This document shows positions 33,856-43,319 of a stretch of 64,000 nucleotides of DNA, one piece after another. Source of the stretch: Bacteroidales bacterium (lineage in GTDB: Bacteria; Bacteroidota; Bacteroidia; Bacteroidales; UBA932); contig JAFQAT010000059.1 in the NCBI GenBank assembly GCA_017399865.1, positions 1 through 64,000 of the forward strand. Reading direction: 5' to 3'. Made by a program: the position numbers and the translations under genes. The notes below the pieces were generated by a model. That model had not been told where the DNA came from, ran no database searches, and was given only the letters and a program-made list of their open reading frames with translations. Numbering within the stretch: position 1 is the stretch's first letter; each line of letters starts with the position of its first letter.

Positions 33856-36800
33856 ATGAAAAACTGGATGAAAATCTTTGTCAGATCTCTTCTCTGTGTT
33901 TCTCTTTCAATCCCTGCCTTTACGTCGTGCTATGACGACTCTGCTCTTTGGGACAAGGTGAACGATATGGAGGCCAGACTGAATGAACTTGAGGTGGAAA
34001 TGACAAGCCAGGTGGAGGCGATGCAGGCCCTGCTCTCCAATGGAGCGACCCTCACTTCGTGCAAGAAGAACAGCGACGGTTCCTATACCGTGACCCTTTC
34101 AAATGGAACAAAGTTCAAGGTTCTTCCTGAAGGAACCGATTTCTCTTCCCTTGTGAGTGTCATGGTTGTCGATGGCAAGAAATGCTGGGCGACATATGAT
34201 CCTTCAGGCAATGCCGTTGCTCTTACGGATGCTTCCGGAAAGGCTATTCCTGTAAGTGTGGAAGTCAGTGTCAAGATCAAGGATGGCGTATACTGTCTGG
34301 TAATCAACGGAAAGGAATACGAGACAGGCTATGATGCAGAAGATGTTGTGCAGGTCTTCTCTTCATGTACTCCTCTGACTGATGCTTCGGGGAACGTCTA
34401 CGCCGTGAAATTCACTTTCGGCGAAGGTATGGAGACTACTGTAGCTCTTGACGGATATAAGGGCGTTATCTTCAAACTTTCGAGTATCAACAATACAGTG
34501 ATTTCGGAGTATTATGTCGATTATGGCCAGACTCAGTCTTTCCTTATGGACATGCAGGGTGTCGTTGACTACGTAATGCAGGTTCCTGACGGATGGAGGG
34601 TGAAGGAAGTTGTTGAGGAACTCACTGGCGAGACCTATCTTAAGGTTACAGCTCCTTCAGCAGAGACTGTTGCTCTTGGCGCCGCTGTTGCAGAAGGAGA
34701 TCTTAAGGTCGTTTCTGTAGTTGAAGGAGGCAAGGCGGCTATCTCGAAGATGTATGTTTCGACAGACCCTTTCAAGAAGTATGATGTATCCGCAATGAAG
34801 GCCGTGATCGAGCCTTATACCGGTATCCAGAAGTTTGCATATGGAATGATGTACGCCGATGATTTCAAGAAGGACCAGCTTATTGAGAAGGTGACAGAAC
34901 TCCTGTCTGTGTCGGCAGATCTTCCGGCAGGTTATTATATTTCTGAGAAAGGTATCGACCTTACACTTGCGGAAATCTTTGACGGAGAGCTTTCAGAAGA
35001 ACAGGCATACGTGTTCTGGGCAATTCCGGCCCTTTACCGTGAAGAGGCTGAAGGGGTCGAGGCTGGCTTCTATGTAGAGGAGGCTATGCTGAGGACGTTG
35101 GTTCTTGCTCCAGTTTCTGCAGATATTGAAGTCAGTGACGTAACTTTGCTTGATGCAAAGCTCAAGGTAAAGGTCGGCGGAACACTTTCAATGTATGCCG
35201 GCCTAGTAGAGAAGACAGACAATGTGCTTGAAGAAATCGCATATCAGATCAATAATGGAATAGCGGAACCTCTGGAGACACTCAACTATGAGGGTCCAGC
35301 TTCCATGTTCCCGTCCGGTGAACTTCAGACTTATCTCAATCCAGAGACGAGTTATGTTGCTTGGGTTGTGCCTGTAGATAAGGACAAGACTTCATATTCT
35401 GCTTCAGATGTCGTTTACAAGGAATTCACGACAAACAGCATAGTATCAGGCGGAGAATTGGAACTTTCTGTAAGCGACCTTGAAGTTACGGCTTCTTCTG
35501 TATCTTCAGAACTTTCGTGTGAAGGTGCCGCCATGATATACTATGCCTTTATGAATGATTCTGATGGTACAAGATATTCAGGTACATCTGATGAGACAAA
35601 GATGAGCAAGATACTTGCTGCGGATAGCTTTGTTTCAGTTCGTGGTAATTCGACAACAGCTTTTCTGAAAGGAGTGAAGCCGGAGTCGACAAAGTGGATC
35701 TTTGCTGTTGCAATAGGCCATGACGGCAAATATGGTAAGGTGGTATGCAAATCTGCAACCACGGATAAGGTGTCGTTCAATACTCTGGTTCTTTCAGTTG
35801 AAAGTCTCGGCATCGGTTCTGATGAGGCCAAGTTCCAGGTCAGAGTTTCAGGGGGAACTGCAACTGACTTCATCTATTGGTGTGGTTACGCACGTGATGA
35901 TTTCTGGGTAAACGATGAGTATTGTGGAGATAGCAGAACTTCCGCACAAGTGTACCTTGCTGCAAATCCTGATGCGGAACCTGTTCAGAAGGTAATGAAA
36001 ACCAATGGTCCAATTGCAGAAGATGGAACCATTACAATAAAGGAACTCTCCATGAGTACCGACCATGTCTTCATTGTTCTTGCGAAGGATGAGTCCGGCA
36101 AATATTCAAAGGCTGCATACAAGAAGTTCACGACTCTGGCTGCCGATCTTGGAGATCTCGTCCAGGAAGGAACTGACAAGTGGAATGAGGCAAAGAATCA
36201 GATTACTCTCAAATGGATTGAAGAGTCTTTCCATACTCCAGAGAATTCAAATATGTCTGCATCATACGCTTTCGATTATTCGGGTCCTAAGGAGCTTACA
36301 GCATTCGTAATATGCGCATCTGACACATATTTTGAAGGAATGAATCTTCATTCGGTTGAGGAAATGATCGTACATGTAGAAGAGACTGCCAGCCGTAAAT
36401 ATGACAACGGATACGTTCCTTACAAGGATGGCGAAATGATGACTGAACCGGATTATTATAAGGATGGCGAGCTTAAGAAAGGCCAGCTCATGAATGTTTA
36501 CGATTACTATGTCCATGGACTTCCATCGCTTGGCTTTGTCACTTATTTTGCATCCGGAGACCATGACGGCAACTGCATATATTGGGAAGATGAGCGTTGT
36601 ACATATTATGAAAGGGCACTTGAGAGGATCGCGGCGCACAATACACTCGCCCCTTACCGGGACAGAGCGGCAATGTTCGGACTGTCGGGAGATGAGGCTG
36701 AGGCATGGGCTGAGGCTCTTCTTGAGGCATACAAGCCTTTCTATGAGAATGCCGAACCTATAATGTTCGTGAATGATGGAGCTTCTGTCAGAGTTACGTA

Positions 36801-36924
36801 TCCTTATGCTTCCGGACTTGATGATGAAGGAAATGTAGTCGATAGGGTCGTGGTGGTTCTTCGCGACAAGCAGGGTAATTACTATGCTCCTATGACATTT
36901 GAAGTTCCAAACTATTTCAAATAG
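33856..36924 (+). CDS. DUF4988-like coiled-coil surface lipoprotein (copy 2)
   Basis: This 1022-residue lipoprotein has cysteine 25 followed by YDDSALW, nearly identical to copy 1. A coiled-coil stretch (about 35-60) precedes the beta units, with DGSYTVTLSNGTKFKVLP and DGKKCWATYDPSG. Fn3-like repeats then carry ETSYVAWVVPVDK and IGHDGKYGKVV. The C-terminal 250 residues have no recognised match and are rich in Y, D and E. It leads the 13.9-kb operon; the second DUF6029 barrel begins one base after its stop. Confidence 0.77.
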   Translation: MKNWMKIFVRSLLCVSLSIPAFTSCYDDSALWDKVNDMEARLNELEVEMTSQVEAMQALLSNGATLTSCKKNSDGSYTVTLSNGTKFKVLPEGTDFSSLVSVMVVDGKKCWATYDPSGNAVALTDASGKAIPVSVEVSVKIKDGVYCLVINGKEYETGYDAEDVVQVFSSCTPLTDASGNVYAVKFTFGEGMETTVALDGYKGVIFKLSSINNTVISEYYVDYGQTQSFLMDMQGVVDYVMQVPDGWRVKEVVEELTGETYLKVTAPSAETVALGAAVAEGDLKVVSVVEGGKAAISKMYVSTDPFKKYDVSAMKAVIEPYTGIQKFAYGMMYADDFKKDQLIEKVTELLSVSADLPAGYYISEKGIDLTLAEIFDGELSEEQAYVFWAIPALYREEAEGVEAGFYVEEAMLRTLVLAPVSADIEVSDVTLLDAKLKVKVGGTLSMYAGLVEKTDNVLEEIAYQINNGIAEPLETLNYEGPASMFPSGELQTYLNPETSYVAWVVPVDKDKTSYSASDVVYKEFTTNSIVSGGELELSVSDLEVTASSVSSELSCEGAAMIYYAFMNDSDGTRYSGTSDETKMSKILAADSFVSVRGNSTTAFLKGVKPESTKWIFAVAIGHDGKYGKVVCKSATTDKVSFNTLVLSVESLGIGSDEAKFQVRVSGGTATDFIYWCGYARDDFWVNDEYCGDSRTSAQVYLAANPDAEPVQKVMKTNGPIAEDGTITIKELSMSTDHVFIVLAKDESGKYSKAAYKKFTTLAADLGDLVQEGTDKWNEAKNQITLKWIEESFHTPENSNMSASYAFDYSGPKELTAFVICASDTYFEGMNLHSVEEMIVHVEETASRKYDNGYVPYKDGEMMTEPDYYKDGELKKGQLMNVYDYYVHGLPSLGFVTYFASGDHDGNCIYWEDERCTYYERALERIAAHNTLAPYRDRAAMFGLSGDEAEAWAEALLEAYKPFYENAEPIMFVNDGASVRVTYPYASGLDDEGNVVDRVVVVLRDKQGNYYAPMTFEVPNYFK

Positions 36925-36925
36925 T

Positions 36926-38560
36926 ATGAAAAATCTATTAGTAGTGGTTGCAATCGCGGTCTATCCGTGGATTGCAACCGCTTTGCATGCAGAAAGTGCT
37001 GCAGATGCCGGTAAACAGACCGGTTACGTGACAGCAGGGTTCGAGACGAATACCAACTGGTATCAGACGGATCCCAAGACTTCTGCAACCGTACCGGACG
37101 GCAGGTTCGGCTCTAACAATTATCTCAAGCTGGACTATTACAGGTCCGGTTTTTCTGCTGGAATGCAGATGGAGACCTATGCGCCCGCGCTGGTCGGCTA
37201 TTCGGCCGACCTCAAGGGCGCTGCTCTTACCAACTTCTATCTGAACTGGAAGGACGAGGACTTTTCCCTTACTGCAGGAACCTTCTATGACCAGTTCGGA
37301 AGCGGTCTGCTTTTCAGAAGCTGGGAAGACAGGGCGATAGGCCTCAACAATGCCCTGACAGGCGCCAGAGTGACTTATTCATATAAGGACATCCTGAATG
37401 TCAAGGCATTATGGGGCATGCCGAGGTTCGGAATGAAGTATTCTTCGACCCAGGTCAAAGGTGCTGACCTGAGCTTCGTGCTCTCGAATCTTATCGGCGT
37501 AAAGAATACGTATCTTGCGTTGGAGGCTTCTGTGCTCGACCGTTATGAAACCCTTGACGCAGACCGTCAGGCTGACGGATGCAGCCCGAACACGACCGGC
37601 TGGTCGGCAAGAATCAATGCCGAGTCGCACGGATTCTTCCTGAAGGCGGAATATGTGGATGCCGGAACCAAGCATTACTACAACACATCGTACGCAGGCG
37701 AAGGACAGATGTTCCATCGCAAGAGAGGAAACGCCCAGCTTGTCGAGACTGGCTACAATGGTCATGGCCTGGGTGTGAACCTGTCTCTCAGGCGTCTGGA
37801 ATGGATGGATTCGAAGGTCGTTACTGACGCATCATCCAATGTGAACATGCTTAACTATGTTCCCGCTCTCTGTACACAGTACACATACATGCTCACGACC
37901 TTGCATCCGTATGGAGCACGTACCGGAGAGATCTCTTCTAGGTTCACAAACAGCGGCGAGATAGGAGGTCAGATCGATGTGTTCTACAATGTGAAGCGCG
38001 GATCGTGGCTTGGAGGAAAGCGCGGAATGAAGGTGCATGCAAACTTCTCCACATACCATACGATCGCCGAGGAAGGAACGTTCAAGTCCGGAAACCTGCT
38101 TTTCCGCGACATCAGCGTTGATGTCGAAAAGCAGTGGACGAAGAAGTTCAAGTCGACCCTTCTGTGGTCATATCAGGAGTACACTCCGTCGTATGGCGCC
38201 AGCAGGACCACATGGCTTTCAAACATATTCGTGGCTGACCTTCTCTACAAGTTCAACAGTTCGCTCGCTGCAAGGATGGAGCTTCAGTATCTGGTGACCT
38301 TCGAGGACCAGAAGGACTGGATGGCTGCTCTTCTCGAAGTGAGCTTCGCGCCGCACTGGAGCGTGTACGCTGCCGATATGTACAACCATGGTATGACCAA
38401 GGTACATTATTACAATGGAGGATTCAGCTATTCGAAGTCACGCACCAAGGTGGCTCTCGGATATGGACGATACAAGGCAGGATACATCTGCTCCGGCGGT
38501 GTGTGCAGGCAGATACCTGCATACACCGGTGCGAACCTGTCGCTTACAATGCTTTTCTAG
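36926..38560 (+). CDS. DUF6029-family outer-membrane beta-barrel protein (copy 2)
   Basis: This 544-residue secreted barrel starts at MKNLLVVVAIAV; a longer frame from 36899 overlaps the previous gene and is rejected. It shares TAGTFYDQFGSGLLFRSWED, AGMQMETYAPALVGY, LCTQYTYML, FTNSGEIGGQIDVFYN, QWTKKFKSTLLW and the C-terminal GYICSGGVCRQIPAYTGAN with copy 1 at 29346, and ends in LTMLF. Cysteines conserved in both copies are the CSGGVC pair and one in an internal GC-x-x-N loop. It lies between a DUF4988-like lipoprotein and the triplicated Omp28 lipoprotein. Confidence 0.83.
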   Translation: MKNLLVVVAIAVYPWIATALHAESAADAGKQTGYVTAGFETNTNWYQTDPKTSATVPDGRFGSNNYLKLDYYRSGFSAGMQMETYAPALVGYSADLKGAALTNFYLNWKDEDFSLTAGTFYDQFGSGLLFRSWEDRAIGLNNALTGARVTYSYKDILNVKALWGMPRFGMKYSSTQVKGADLSFVLSNLIGVKNTYLALEASVLDRYETLDADRQADGCSPNTTGWSARINAESHGFFLKAEYVDAGTKHYYNTSYAGEGQMFHRKRGNAQLVETGYNGHGLGVNLSLRRLEWMDSKVVTDASSNVNMLNYVPALCTQYTYMLTTLHPYGARTGEISSRFTNSGEIGGQIDVFYNVKRGSWLGGKRGMKVHANFSTYHTIAEEGTFKSGNLLFRDISVDVEKQWTKKFKSTLLWSYQEYTPSYGASRTTWLSNIFVADLLYKFNSSLAARMELQYLVTFEDQKDWMAALLEVSFAPHWSVYAADMYNHGMTKVHYYNGGFSYSKSRTKVALGYGRYKAGYICSGGVCRQIPAYTGANLSLTMLF

Positions 38561-38569
38561 GAGTCTCAT

Positions 38570-41128
38570 ATGAAAAGAATCTCGCACATACTCCTTTTTC
38601 TCGCAGCGTGTCTTGCCTCTGCATGCCATGGCTTTCAGGATCCCAATGATCTGCTTGCCTTCGTGCCTCAGGCTCCGTACACATTATCGGTCGACAAGAA
38701 GGTGATAGAATCTGATGGAAAGGATGTTGCGGTTCTGACCATCACTGATGTGAAGGGACTTGTTCTTACGGAAGGGGAATATCTTCGCAACACTTCCTTC
38801 TACATAGCGGAACTTGACGAATGGCGTTCTGGCCTCGGTTCATCTGACGCTCCGAACCTCTTTACAAGCATTGCTGACGGCACATATACGATCAGCGCAA
38901 TGTACGAGGGCGTATACTGCCAGAACAGCGTCACGGTACGCTCCGAGAACCGTTCCGGTTATGAGATATTCCACAAGAACGTCCTTATCTACAAGCTGAC
39001 AGGTACATGGTGCCAGTATTGTCCGTATATGACGGAGGCATTGCACAATGTCGACGAATATACCAAGGACCACAGCATAGTGATGGCCTTCCATAACCGT
39101 GACGACTTCGCGATCCGGTACAATGCGAACATGGACATGGCCGGATTGCTTCTGAGCAGGTTCGGAACAGCCGACGACGGTTATCCGTATGCCATCTATT
39201 CGCTTGCGGAGGGTTCCGGAAAGAGGACGGTGAACGACATACAGCGCCTGGTGAAGAACCAGCTTACATCCGCTCCTGCAGGAACAGGAATCAAGGCGGA
39301 GTCTGTAGTTGAGGACGGCAAGGTGACGGTCAAGGCTTCTGTCAAGGCGTCGATGGCAGGAACATATGACCTCGGAATCGCAATCCTCAGAGACAATCAG
39401 AGCGCAACGAACTATGAAGGCAGGCTCGAAGTATATGACGATGTGGTGACCCTGGTTTCCGGCAATTTCTTCGCCCAGTCTTCCGATGCCTTCAGCCTGT
39501 CTGTCGGAGAGGAGGTGGAGATCGAGAAGGTGTGCGAACATCCTGACATCATGCCGGGAAGTTCGTGCAGGGTCGTGCTCTTCACGTTGGCTGATAAAGG
39601 TGGAAAGACTGTGATCGACAATGCCGTCGACTTCAAAGTAGGCGAAAGTGTGGACTACAGATATAACGAAGGCAACCAGACCGGCGGCTCTCCGCAGCCT
39701 GAGACATACCCGCAGAAGATGCTCGGGATGCAGTTCACTTCTGTGGGATGCACAAACTGTCCGTATCTTGCAGATGCCATAAAGGATGTTCAGAAGAACA
39801 TGCCGGACAGGATGATTCCTGTCGCATTCCATCTTGATTACGGTGGCTATGAGGACCCTATGGCCCTTCCGGTGAACACGAAGCTGTATGACAAGGTGAA
39901 TACAGGAAACGGCCTTCCGATGTTTGCCCTGAACTTCAGGAAGAGTTCTTCCCCTATCATCAACGAATACGCAAAGATCGTTTCTGAAATCGATCTTCAG
40001 GCGGCTGCCCATCCTGCAGTAGCCGGAGTCGGAGTTTCATGCAAGTATGACAAGGCTACCGGCAGCGTAGAGGTGAACGCCCGCTTCAGCACATCAGTTG
40101 CAGGGGAGTACCGTTACCATATCTTCCTGGTAGAGGACGGAATAGAGTATTATCAGGTAGGAAGCGACTCACAGACATATGTCCATGACAATGTCTTCCG
40201 TGCGATGGCAGCAGATAATATCATGGGAGCCAGACTCAATGACGGAAAGGAACTGGTGCCCGGCAAGGAATATTCAGTAACAAGGACCCTGCAGCTTGAC
40301 CAGGAATGGAAACCTGAAAACATGAGGGTGGTTGCTGCGATTCTCAACACCGAAGATGGAGGAGAGAGATTCTGCTGCAACAATGTAGAGGAATGTGATC
40401 TCATGGCAGATGAACCTGTGGAGGAAGGACGTTTCCAGAGGCATGTGTGCGTGATGGAGTTCACAGGCACATGGTGCGCACAATGTCCGGACGGTGCCAC
40501 GACCCTCAACTATCTCGTGGACAGGCAGTATAAGGGAAAGGCTTTCGCTCTGGCATTCCACAACAATGATGAATATGCCCTTCCGCAGGAGCAGGAACTC
40601 TTTAAGATGTTCAACTGGAGCGGATATCCGGCTTATGTGACCGATATGCGTGAGGCCGGACTTCTGAACGAAGGCGGATGCGACGATTCGATAGAGGCAT
40701 CTCTGTATGATTCGCCGACCCATTGCGGAGTCTCTGTCTCGTCTTCACTCGACAAGGAGACCGCAAAGGTTTCCGTCGTCGCCAAAGTCTTTGCCGAAAG
40801 GAACATGACTTACAGGATCGCGGCATATGTGGTTGAGGACAAGGTCAAGGGTGAACAGACCATGGGAACCGGAACCGTGAACAAGGACTATACCCACCGT
40901 CATGTGGTGAGGAAGATGCTTACTTCAAGCGTCCGCGGAGAGTCTCTCGGAAAGCTTTCCGCAGGAACTGAGAAGGAGAAGACTTTCGAGTTCCAGTTTG
41001 AAGATGGATGGAATGCAGCCAATGTGTCTGTCGCTGTGCTTGCAATCGATGAGAACGGACATGTGAACAATATGGCCGTATGCGCAGCTGACGGAGGCAG
41101 AATGGATTATGAATATGTAAATAACTGA
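38570..41128 (+). CDS. Omp28-type lipoprotein with three thioredoxin-like units
   Basis: This 852-residue lipoprotein (lipobox cysteine 19) contains three tandem Omp28-like units. Each has a CxxC: residues 148-151 (WCQYCPYM), 394-397 (GCTNCPYL) and 636-639 (WCAQCPDG), spaced about 245 residues apart. A beta sandwich follows each unit, with lines such as YDLGIAILRDN, YRYHIFLVEDGIEYYQVG and YRIAAYVVEDKVKGEQ. A single Omp28 (for example the 24772 gene) has one unit. The N-terminal 110 residues are Ig-like. The third motif lacks the CPYM/L ending. It probably sits on the outer membrane next to the barrel encoded just upstream. Confidence 0.82.
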   Translation: MKRISHILLFLAACLASACHGFQDPNDLLAFVPQAPYTLSVDKKVIESDGKDVAVLTITDVKGLVLTEGEYLRNTSFYIAELDEWRSGLGSSDAPNLFTSIADGTYTISAMYEGVYCQNSVTVRSENRSGYEIFHKNVLIYKLTGTWCQYCPYMTEALHNVDEYTKDHSIVMAFHNRDDFAIRYNANMDMAGLLLSRFGTADDGYPYAIYSLAEGSGKRTVNDIQRLVKNQLTSAPAGTGIKAESVVEDGKVTVKASVKASMAGTYDLGIAILRDNQSATNYEGRLEVYDDVVTLVSGNFFAQSSDAFSLSVGEEVEIEKVCEHPDIMPGSSCRVVLFTLADKGGKTVIDNAVDFKVGESVDYRYNEGNQTGGSPQPETYPQKMLGMQFTSVGCTNCPYLADAIKDVQKNMPDRMIPVAFHLDYGGYEDPMALPVNTKLYDKVNTGNGLPMFALNFRKSSSPIINEYAKIVSEIDLQAAAHPAVAGVGVSCKYDKATGSVEVNARFSTSVAGEYRYHIFLVEDGIEYYQVGSDSQTYVHDNVFRAMAADNIMGARLNDGKELVPGKEYSVTRTLQLDQEWKPENMRVVAAILNTEDGGERFCCNNVEECDLMADEPVEEGRFQRHVCVMEFTGTWCAQCPDGATTLNYLVDRQYKGKAFALAFHNNDEYALPQEQELFKMFNWSGYPAYVTDMREAGLLNEGGCDDSIEASLYDSPTHCGVSVSSSLDKETAKVSVVAKVFAERNMTYRIAAYVVEDKVKGEQTMGTGTVNKDYTHRHVVRKMLTSSVRGESLGKLSAGTEKEKTFEFQFEDGWNAANVSVAVLAIDENGHVNNMAVCAADGGRMDYEYVNN

Positions 41129-41135
41129 TATTGAT

Positions 41136-43307
41136 ATGAAAAGATTTTTAATGGCGCTTTTGATCGCGGCTTCTGCCGCTATGCTCATTTCTTGCGAAGG
41201 CAAGGGTGGGGATGATAATGGCGGAACCACGCCTCCTAAGGATGAAAGCGAGTTCTACGAATTCCCTCTCAATGTCCAGGAAGAAGGGTTCGAAGCCGGC
41301 GAGAACGGTGTTACGATCAATGTTTCCTCTGTAAAGGAGAATAACGTTGTCTTCAATCTCGTGCCTGGATCTGCAGTCAAGTCATACCGTGTCGAGGTTT
41401 ATCCGAAAGCGATGCTTTACAACCTCCTTCTTAACGAAGGCTGCGTGGACGGTACCCAGGCAGAATGTGAAGATATCCTCATACAGCTTGTGAAGAATTC
41501 TTCATCGGCAGGTGCAAAGGTCTTCAATTCATCTTCAGATGATTTTGCTGCAAAGGAATTTGACTGGGTGAACTCAGATTTTACAAACGGTATCATAGTT
41601 CCGGACTGCGAGTATTATATCATGGCCCTCGCATGCTACGATCCTGACGCAGTCAACCCTGCATCAATGAGCATCGCCCATGTCACCACTCCTGCAAAGG
41701 AACTTGTCGGCGACCCTCAGATTGCAATCGAGGCTGAAACCGGATACCGTGCATTCATCGTAAGGTACCATCCGAACGAAGACTGCAAGTTCTTCTACCA
41801 TTGGATCTGGTCAACAGAAGAAATGGCAGAGTACATCGACCTTTTCGGAGACAAGATGATGCGTGACTTCTGCCGTACAGCCGTGTCACAGGCATATGAT
41901 GCGACACTTGAGGAAAATCTTTATGTCAAGAGGACATTCGATATCGCTGATGATATCGTACGTGAAAATACTGCGATTGCCGTTGCTGTAGATGCTAACG
42001 GAACGCCTTCTGCAGAAATAATGAGGTATGATTTCAGTCTTCTGGACATTCCTGAAGGAGATTTCACTCCTGTTGCCAGAATCAAGGCGGGCAAGAGGGT
42101 TGGAGCTACGCTTGCATATTTCGATGTCGAGATGGAGAAGAGCTGCATGTCTTGCTTCTATCGTCTGTATACTGCGGAGAATGCTGAACTTATCGAAAGT
42201 CTGTCTGCTGATGAGAAGCACGCTGAGGCGGTGAGCATCGCGAATGAAGGATGGGGAGTCGCAAACCAGAACTTCTCATTCGATTCGGATCTCGGAATAC
42301 TGACAGGAGATGCATTCAAGTCTTCAGGAGAGTCTCAGGTAGAGCTTCAGCCTGACACCGAATATGTGGTGCTTTATGTCGCGAAGAACAATTTCGGTGA
42401 GCTTTCTGAGCTTTGCTTCTCCGAACCTTTCAGGACCCTTCCTCTCGTGCGCAACAATCCTGAAGCATGTATCGCAGACGTGAACCTTACATTCACAGAT
42501 GTGTCGCGCTGGGGATTCACATACAATTTCACATATGATTACGAGACCACTGCATGCTACCGTTTCCAGCTTGTATGGCCGTACGATGAGGATGATCCGA
42601 CTACAGATGAGGATGATGACTTCATCCGTCCTCCTCATTACATAAACGATGTCAATGACCGTGACAAGTGGATGACTTTCTTCTATGACACATATCAGGA
42701 TGGTCCTGCCGGACTTGTGCCTATCGTGAATATGTGGGAGGCAGAAAAGTCGAATTATGACGGATATTCAATGTTCGGATATGATTCGGGAATCACATAT
42801 GTGATAGCATATTGCGCCGAGGATATCAATGGGGTGGTTGGTCCTGTCAAGTTCGCAGAAGTGACCACCACGGCTCCGAACCCTGGTCCGAATCCGACAG
42901 TGACCATAGAGGATCTGGAATATGACGCTGAATCCGGTGAGGTCATCGGACGTTTCGTTGCGAACGAGGATGCCAAGATGATCAAGTATTTCAGTGTGAC
43001 TTCTGCTGATGCAAGCCTCTATTCGGCATGCGCCCTCAATGACCTGGTGAATACCCAGCGCCGTGACTACAACACTTACCTTACCTTGTGGGAAAGCCAG
43101 CTGATGCAGCTCGGATTGAGCACTACGGCCGAATCTGTAGTGTTTACGGAGTCTGTGGACAAGAATTCCACAGCCCCTGTGCTGATCGCTGCAATGGCCA
43201 TCGGAGAGGAAGACGGTGTGGATGTATACAGCCCTGTAGCGGCAAAGATATGGCATAAGGGAGAACTGAAGGATCTCGCTGATTTCAGAACCCCACCTGC
43301 CGAATAA
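41136..43307 (+). CDS. Fn3-like surface lipoprotein
   Basis: This 723-residue lipoprotein has cysteine 20 followed by EGKGGDDNGG and a proline/glycine-rich linker (TTPPKDESE). It is built of about four to five Fn3-like repeats that end on lines such as CEYYIMALACYD, DTEYVVLYVAKNN and ITYVIAYCAEDING, each followed by a strand and T-T. It resembles the 912-residue lipoprotein at 22034 in architecture. The function is unknown. Gaps of seven and twelve bases to its neighbours place it in the operon. Confidence 0.72.
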   Translation: MKRFLMALLIAASAAMLISCEGKGGDDNGGTTPPKDESEFYEFPLNVQEEGFEAGENGVTINVSSVKENNVVFNLVPGSAVKSYRVEVYPKAMLYNLLLNEGCVDGTQAECEDILIQLVKNSSSAGAKVFNSSSDDFAAKEFDWVNSDFTNGIIVPDCEYYIMALACYDPDAVNPASMSIAHVTTPAKELVGDPQIAIEAETGYRAFIVRYHPNEDCKFFYHWIWSTEEMAEYIDLFGDKMMRDFCRTAVSQAYDATLEENLYVKRTFDIADDIVRENTAIAVAVDANGTPSAEIMRYDFSLLDIPEGDFTPVARIKAGKRVGATLAYFDVEMEKSCMSCFYRLYTAENAELIESLSADEKHAEAVSIANEGWGVANQNFSFDSDLGILTGDAFKSSGESQVELQPDTEYVVLYVAKNNFGELSELCFSEPFRTLPLVRNNPEACIADVNLTFTDVSRWGFTYNFTYDYETTACYRFQLVWPYDEDDPTTDEDDDFIRPPHYINDVNDRDKWMTFFYDTYQDGPAGLVPIVNMWEAEKSNYDGYSMFGYDSGITYVIAYCAEDINGVVGPVKFAEVTTTAPNPGPNPTVTIEDLEYDAESGEVIGRFVANEDAKMIKYFSVTSADASLYSACALNDLVNTQRRDYNTYLTLWESQLMQLGLSTTAESVVFTESVDKNSTAPVLIAAMAIGEEDGVDVYSPVAAKIWHKGELKDLADFRTPPAE

Positions 43308-43319
43308 ACCTGAAAGACT

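Noticed and set aside
38840..40012. 390-residue open frame on the minus strand
   Set aside because: It lies wholly inside the triplicated Omp28 gene, shows no domain, and has the arginine/histidine-rich look of an antisense frame in a codon-biased gene.
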